Assembly: GCA_019242135.1 (NCBI GenBank)
Contig: JAFAWC010000195.1
Coordinates: forward strand, 1-10,666
Direction: 5' to 3'
DNA from: Mycobacteriaceae bacterium
GTDB taxonomy: Bacteria; Actinomycetota; Actinomycetes; Mycobacteriales; Mycobacteriaceae
Length of the DNA: 10,666 bases
The notes under the pieces are model-generated. The model was not told the origin of the DNA. It searched no databases and saw only the letters and a list, made by a program, of their open reading frames with translations. Below, one piece after another: positions 6,419 through 10,666 of this stretch. The first letter of the stretch is position 1. The number at the start of each line of letters is the position of its first letter. The translations under genes were made by a program, and so were the position numbers.

Positions 6419-8746
6419 TCAATGGTCCGACTTCTCTGTGAATTTGCTGACCCGCGGCCGACTTTCGGCCGTGTCGACGGGCCGGTCCGGTGGCGCGGCG
6501 GCGTGGCCGTCGGTGAATCCGAGCCGCTCGTGCAGCCAGACCAACCACGGCGGGGCCCACCAGTTCCATTGACCCATCACATGCATGAACGCGGGCACGA
6601 GAATCATCCGAACCAGCGTGGCGTCGGCAAGCACGGCCAGCGTCAGGCCGAGCCCGAACATCCGCATAAACGACACATGCGCGGCGATCAGCGCCGCGAA
6701 CGAGATGGACATCACCAGCGCGGCGGCGGTGATCACGCGGCCGGTGCGCGCGATGCCGAGGGCGACGCTCTCGTCGTTGTCGACGCGGGTGCGGACCCAG
6801 CCTGACGTCGCGGGCTCGACCGTTCCGGAAGCCAGCCAGAATTCGCGGATCCGGGAAACCAGGAACACCTCGTAGTCCATCGACAATCCGAATGCGATGC
6901 AGAACAGCAGCACCGGCACGTTGGCGACCAGGGTGCCGCTGGGCGTCGTTCCGAACGCGCCGAGATGGCCGTCCTGAAAGATCCACACCATTGCGCCGAA
7001 GGCGGCGGAGAGCGAAAGAATGTTGAGCGCCAACGCTTTCAGTGGCATCACCACACTGCCGGTCAGCAGGAAGAGCAGGACGAACATGATCGCCGCGATG
7101 AGTCCAAGCACCAGCGGCAGCCGCGACGTGATGGCGCGAACGCTGTCGCGATTGGTCTGGGCGGTGCCGGTGATGTCAACCTGACGGGCGCCGGGCGTGG
7201 GCACGGCGTGCAGCCGGTCGAGCTGGGTTTCGGAGCGGTCGGAGAACAGGGGTGTCGCACTGTTGACGGTGAGGAATGCGCTGCCCCGGTCCTGCCCGGC
7301 GGGCGCTGAGGAGGGTCCGACGGGCGCGCCTGCGACGAAAGTGCCCGTGGGGGCGGATACCGCCGTCACGTCGGGCACACGGGAAAGGTCGGCCGCGTAA
7401 CGCTCGATGTCGCTGCCGGTGAGGCCGGTGGCCTCGGGGATGACGAATGTGACCGCGGTCTCGGAATTATTGACAAAGTTGCGGCGCAGTTGGTCGCCGA
7501 CCTGGTGTGCGGAGGCTGACCGGGGCAGTACCCGGTCGTCGGGGAAACCCCACTTGACGCCCAGGAATGGCACACCGAGCAGAATCAGCAGCGCGACGCC
7601 GGCCACCCCGATCGGAATCGCATGCCGGATAACACGTTTGGTCCACCGATACCAGAACTGGCGGTGCACGGGTTTGGGAACGGGCTCAGGCCGTCCCAAC
7701 ATGCGGCGAGCGAGGCGGCGGACGTCGAGCGAATCCAGTCGCGGGCCCAGCAGGACGAGCGCGGCCGGCGTAATCACGATGGCCGCAACGGCGGCGAACG
7801 CGACCGTGGCCACGCCTGCGTAGGCAAAGGACTTCAAAAAGTGCATCGGGAACAGCACCAGCACCGCGGCCGAGAGCGCGACGGTCGTTGCGGAAAACAA
7901 CACCGTGCGGCCCGCCGAAACCATGGTTGTGACGAGTGCTTGCTCGCGGGTGGCGCCGTCGGCCAACTCGTCGCGAAATCGGCTGATCATCAGCAGCGTG
8001 TAGTCGATGGCAAGCGCAAGACCCATGGCGGTGGTGAGGTTGAGCGCAAAGATCGACACATCGGTGGCGAAAGAGATCCCGCGCAGGACGGCCAGCGCGC
8101 ACAGAATCGCCATCCCGCCGACGGCCACCGGCAGCGCCGCGGCCAGCAGGCCACCGAACACCCAGACCAAAATCAGGAAGCTGAGCGGAATGGCGAGCGA
8201 TTCCATCAGCACAAGGTCGTGCTGCGACTGGTCGGTGATCTGGACGTTCACCATGGCGACTCCGCCGGTCTGCACGGTGACGCCGTTACGGTCGTGCGTC
8301 AGCTGAGCCGACAGGTCCCTGGCGTATCGCTGCTGGCTGCTCTCGTCGCCGGTGATGCCTGCGGCGATCAACCCGGCGCTGCGGTCCTTGCTGACAAGCT
8401 CGGCGGCGGCCTGCGGCGGCACCGTCCAGGGTGAGGCGACGGTGGCCACGTGGGGTGAGCGGCGAAGCTGATCGACGATCTCGGTGCCCGCGCTACGGGC
8501 GGCGGCGGTGTCCACGCCCCGGGGGGTGTAGACGACCACCAGCAGCTGCACGTCGCCCCGATGGAACTTCTCCGTCAGGAGCTCAGACGCCCTCGCCGAC
8601 TCGGATGTCGGGTCCTGGAATCCGCTGGCGGACAGGCTCTTGGCAACCGGCAACCCGAAAACGGCTAACCCCAGCGCCAACAGGGCGGCGACCACAATGA
8701 TGCGACGTGGTGCGACGATGGCCAGCCGGGCGATCCTTGGTAGCAC
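6419..8746 (-). CDS. MmpL-family RND transporter (resembles an intact MmpL13)
   Basis: The product has 775 residues in the RND/MMPL layout: an N-terminal helix at 13-33, a periplasmic loop at about 40-180, a block of helices at 183-336, a cytosolic linker, helix 374-396, a second loop to about 540, and helices at 546-722. Both proton-relay Asp-Tyr pairs are present: D248-Y249 in [18 protein letters not shown] and D624-Y625 in [16 protein letters not shown]. The GTG start at 8746 follows GGAAGG at 8759-8754 by seven bases. The size is close to the sum of MmpL13a and MmpL13b, which are split in M. tuberculosis, and far shorter than MmpL3 or MmpL11; the MmpL13 link is from memory of lengths and not certain. 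There is no MmpL3-like long cytosolic tail. As first gene of the polyketide operon, 40 bp before the synthase, it probably moves the phenolic lipid or quinone across the inner membrane, but the substrate is not shown. Confidence 0.9.
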   Translation of the reverse strand: MLPRIARLAIVAPRRIIVVAALLALGLAVFGLPVAKSLSASGFQDPTSESARASELLTEKFHRGDVQLLVVVYTPRGVDTAAARSAGTEIVDQLRRSPHVATVASPWTVPPQAAAELVSKDRSAGLIAAGITGDESSQQRYARDLSAQLTHDRNGVTVQTGGVAMVNVQITDQSQHDLVLMESLAIPLSFLILVWVFGGLLAAALPVAVGGMAILCALAVLRGISFATDVSIFALNLTTAMGLALAIDYTLLMISRFRDELADGATREQALVTTMVSAGRTVLFSATTVALSAAVLVLFPMHFLKSFAYAGVATVAFAAVAAIVITPAALVLLGPRLDSLDVRRLARRMLGRPEPVPKPVHRQFWYRWTKRVIRHAIPIGVAGVALLILLGVPFLGVKWGFPDDRVLPRSASAHQVGDQLRRNFVNNSETAVTFVIPEATGLTGSDIERYAADLSRVPDVTAVSAPTGTFVAGAPVGPSSAPAGQDRGSAFLTVNSATPLFSDRSETQLDRLHAVPTPGARQVDITGTAQTNRDSVRAITSRLPLVLGLIAAIMFVLLFLLTGSVVMPLKALALNILSLSAAFGAMVWIFQDGHLGAFGTTPSGTLVANVPVLLFCIAFGLSMDYEVFLVSRIREFWLASGTVEPATSGWVRTRVDNDESVALGIARTGRVITAAALVMSISFAALIAAHVSFMRMFGLGLTLAVLADATLVRMILVPAFMHVMGQWNWWAPPWLVWLHERLGFTDGHAAAPPDRPVDTAESRPRVSKFTEKSDH

Positions 8747-8791
8747 GTCGCATCCTTCCGCTCAGAGCCCCGGTGCCATGCGCCGCGGCTA

Positions 8792-8825
8792 CTCAGCGAT
8801 AACTGAGGAGTCTATAGCTCTCCTC
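8792..8825 (-). promoter_or_regulatory. two overlapping inverted repeats upstream of mmpL
   Basis: CTCAG (8792-8796) pairs with CTGAG (8803-8807) around a 6-base centre. GAGGAG (8805-8810) pairs with CTCCTC (8820-8825) around a 9-base centre containing CTATAG. The two share bases 8805-8807, so as RNA stems they exclude each other; as DNA they could be adjacent operator half-sites. They cover the -10 candidates for the minus-strand operon. MmpL operons are often controlled by TetR-type repressors, but no regulator gene lies in this window. Confidence 0.35.
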
Positions 8826-8880
8826 TAGGCCTCTCACGTAGACGACGGGTCAAACGTTCACCGCTAACTAGTTCGAGTTG

Positions 8881-8894
8881 GGCGCTTGGGCGCC
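8881..8894 (+). other. short GC-rich inverted repeat
   Basis: GGCGC and GCGCC flank a TTGG loop, a perfect 5-bp stem. There is no T-run on either side, so it is not an intrinsic terminator. It lies just upstream of the plus-strand -10 candidate. Confidence 0.3.
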
Positions 8895-8913
8895 GACGGG
8901 TGGAGTAGCGTGC

Positions 8914-8935
8914 GTCCGACAACCAATGTCGGGAC
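8914..8935 (+). promoter_or_regulatory. inverted repeat in the predicted leader of the KimA-like gene
   Basis: CCGACA (8916-8921) and TGTCGG (8927-8932) form a 6-bp stem around ACCAA; allowing one bulged G the pairing extends to 8 bp (8914-8935). It ends four bases before the GGGGAGG ribosome binding site, so it could be an operator or a leader hairpin that affects translation. Confidence 0.35.
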
Positions 8936-8952
8936 AGTGGGGAGGCGTCGAC

Positions 8953-10666
8953 GTGACCACCTCGACGCCGGCGAGCGCCTCGCCGGTACCTGAGTCGGTC
9001 GGGTTCGCGCTGAAGAGGCTGTTCCTGGGCAAACCGATGATCACCGAGCAGCTCAAAACCGAGCGGCTGTCCAATCCGGTGGCCTTAGGGGTGCTCTCGC
9101 CGGACGCGATCTCCTCCAGCGCCTACGGCACCGAAGAGATCCTGATCGAACTGCTGCCGTTCGCCGGGCTGGCCGCGTTCACACTGCTGCTGCCGATCAC
9201 CGGGGTCATTCTGCTGATCCTGATCCTGGTGGCCGCGTCGTACCGGGAAGTGGTGATGGCCTACACCCGCGCCGGTGGGTCGTACATCGTGGCGCGGGAA
9301 AACTTTGGCCCGCGGGTGGCCCAGGTCGCCGCGGCAGCGCTGCTCATCGACTACGTGGTGACGGTCGCTGTGCAGACCGCCGCCGGCACGGTCGCTGTCG
9401 TCTCGGCCATCCCCGTGCTCGGCCCCTACAGCCTGGAGATCACGGTCGGCATCGTCGTTCTCATGTGCTACCTGAACCTGCGCGGGTTGCGCGAGGCCGG
9501 GCGCTCGTTTGCGGTGCCGACCTATTTCTTCATCATCATGATGGCGTTGATGATCGTCACCGGCGTGGTGCGTGAAATCTTGGGCGGATTACCGGATTAC
9601 GATCCGATGCGGATGGCCGGCGTGGTGGACATCCATCAGGGCGGCGGCCTGGTGATGGGCGCCTCGATCCTGGTGCTGCTGCGCGCGTTCGCCAACGGCG
9701 GCTCCTCGCTGACCGGTGTGGAAGCGATCTCGAACACGGTGAGCTTTTTCCGTAAACCCCAGGGCCCCAACGCCCGCAAGGTTCTGACCGCGATGGCCTG
9801 CATCTTGGGATTCCTGGTGGCGGGGGTGTCCTACTTGGCTTATGCCACGAAAGCCACCCCGTACGCCGCCGGATATCCGTCGGTGCTCTCGGAGGTGGGT
9901 CGCGCCGTGTTCGGTCCCGGGCTGGCCGGCCACGTCTTCTATGAGCTCCTGCAGATAGCCACGGCCGCCATCCTTTTCACCGGTGCCAACACCAGCTTCA
10001 ACGGTTTCCCGGCGCTGGCCAGTTTCGTCGCCGAGGACCGGTTTCTGCCGCGCCAGCTGACGAAGCGGGGTCACCGGCTGGTGTTCTCCAACGGCATCAT
10101 CGTGCTCACCGTGCTCTCGGTCGCGCTCCTGGTTGCCACCGGCGGCGGTGTCAACGCGCTGGTGCCGTTCTACGCGATCGGTGTGTTCACCGGGTTCGCG
10201 ATGGCCGGCTACGGCATGACCAAGCATCACCTGGTGCAGCGGGAGCCAGGTTGGCGCCGAAAGCTGGTGATCAACTTATCCGCCGGGGTGACCTCGACCA
10301 TCGTGGTTGCAATATTCGCGGTGGCCAAGTTCACCGAGGGAGCCTGGCTCGTGGTGATCGTATTTCCGCTGTTGGTTGGGCTGTTAACGCGGCTGAACCG
10401 GGAGTACCGCGCCGAGGCGGCGATCCTCGAGCAGTTCCGCACCGACCGCCCCGACATGGTGCGCTACGCCCGCCACCTGGTGTTTGTGTTGGTCAACTCC
10501 GTCGACCTGGCCGTGCTGGAGGCGCTGCGCTACGGACGGGGACTGCGCGCTGACGAGTTGACCGCCATTCATTTCGTGATCGACTCCGCGCACGCCGAAG
10601 CTCTGCGGAAGCGTTGGGAATACTACGATTTGGAGACCCCGCTGCGGCTCATCGACTGCCCGGACC
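8953..10666 (+). CDS. APC-superfamily transporter of the KimA/YdaO type, probable potassium uptake (3' partial)
   Basis: The frame is open from the GTG at 8953 to the window end, giving 571 residues without a stop. GGGGAGG at 8939-8945 precedes the start by seven bases. After a ~25-residue soluble N-terminus, the first helix region reads LSPDAISSSAYGTEEILIEL (49-68), the hallmark of the KimA (YdaO) branch; D51 and Y58 match the ion-site Asp and Tyr of Bacillus subtilis KimA. LIDYVVTVAVQTAAG at 131-145 and FANGGSSLTGVEAISN at 246-261 carry further expected residues (D133, Y134, T137, T254). About 12 hydrophobic segments run to residue ~480, then a cytosolic C-terminal domain begins (AAILEQFRTDR...LVNSVDLAVLEALRYGRG), as in KimA. 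KimA is a proton-coupled high-affinity K+ importer; many homologues are annotated only as amino acid permeases. M. tuberculosis Rv2690c is a related protein. The gene is transcribed away from the mmpL operon. Confidence 0.88.
   Translation, partial: MTTSTPASASPVPESVGFALKRLFLGKPMITEQLKTERLSNPVALGVLSPDAISSSAYGTEEILIELLPFAGLAAFTLLLPITGVILLILILVAASYREVVMAYTRAGGSYIVARENFGPRVAQVAAAALLIDYVVTVAVQTAAGTVAVVSAIPVLGPYSLEITVGIVVLMCYLNLRGLREAGRSFAVPTYFFIIMMALMIVTGVVREILGGLPDYDPMRMAGVVDIHQGGGLVMGASILVLLRAFANGGSSLTGVEAISNTVSFFRKPQGPNARKVLTAMACILGFLVAGVSYLAYATKATPYAAGYPSVLSEVGRAVFGPGLAGHVFYELLQIATAAILFTGANTSFNGFPALASFVAEDRFLPRQLTKRGHRLVFSNGIIVLTVLSVALLVATGGGVNALVPFYAIGVFTGFAMAGYGMTKHHLVQREPGWRRKLVINLSAGVTSTIVVAIFAVAKFTEGAWLVVIVFPLLVGLLTRLNREYRAEAAILEQFRTDRPDMVRYARHLVFVLVNSVDLAVLEALRYGRGLRADELTAIHFVIDSAHAEALRKRWEYYDLETPLRLIDCPD

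Larger units (their letters stand above)
8747..8952. promoter_or_regulatory. divergent promoter region between the mmpL-polyketide operon and the KimA-like gene
   Basis: This 206-bp region must start transcription both ways. On the minus strand TAGACT (8814-8809) fits the mycobacterial TAnnnT -10 pattern, with TATAGA two bases upstream; the only good -35-like word, TTGACC (8853-8848), is too far upstream to pair with it. On the plus strand TAGCGT (8906-8911) fits TAnnnT with TTGGGC words upstream. Ribosome binding sites are GGAAGG (minus, 8759-8754) and GGGGAGG (plus, 8939-8945). AACTAGTT at 8866-8873 is an 8-bp perfect palindrome. No coding sequence is seen. Confidence 0.45.

Noticed and set aside
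8850..8950. c-di-AMP (ydaO/yuaA) riboswitch upstream of the KimA-like gene
   Set aside because: The leader is short and I could not find the conserved internal words or the pseudo-symmetric stem pattern of that class; only simple hairpins are visible. A covariance-model search would decide.
9589..10230. 213-codon minus-strand ORF inside the KimA-like gene
   Set aside because: The His/Gly/Gln/Arg-rich composition is that of an antisense frame; the plus-strand frame encodes conserved helices throughout.

Overview
The window looks like chromosomal DNA from a mycobacterium, most likely a non-tuberculous Mycobacterium. It is GC-rich with a strong third-position GC bias, uses many GTG starts, and carries several mycobacterial protein types: a MurJ-type extracytoplasmic tail, an MmpL transporter, a DUF4185 wall-directed secreted protein, a DUF5994 protein and an F420-dependent LLM-class oxidoreductase. 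No tRNA, rRNA, CRISPR array or insertion sequence was seen.

Left part (1-3140). The window opens inside the 3' end of a MurJ/MviN-like gene (+). A small predicted membrane protein (-) overlaps its stop codon. Next is a secreted, proline-rich DUF4185 protein (+), a family that now includes the GH183 endo-D-arabinanases. It converges with a DUF5994 gene (-). That gene appears to be preceded by, and start/stop-coupled to, a 28-residue Trp-rich upstream ORF. The sigM gene that follows murJ in M. tuberculosis is not here.

Middle (3342-8746). A remnant of an F420-dependent LLM-family gene (+) has lost its central part but keeps both ends. It converges with a compact four-gene operon on the minus strand, in transcription order: a 775-aa MmpL transporter, a type III polyketide synthase, an ICMT-type methyltransferase, and a flavin-dependent oxidoreductase. 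The last three match the srsABC logic of phenolic-lipid synthesis in Streptomyces griseus and the polyketide-quinone pathway described in mycobacteria. A long acyl-CoA would be extended to an alkylresorcinol or alkylpyrone, O-methylated, then oxidised to a quinone-type product. The leading MmpL gene suggests that the lipid is moved across the inner membrane. The methyltransferase and flavoprotein genes overlap by an ATGA.

Right part (8747-10666). A 206-bp divergent promoter region holds several inverted repeats. It separates the operon from a KimA/YdaO-like APC-superfamily transporter gene (+) that runs off the end of the window after 571 codons.
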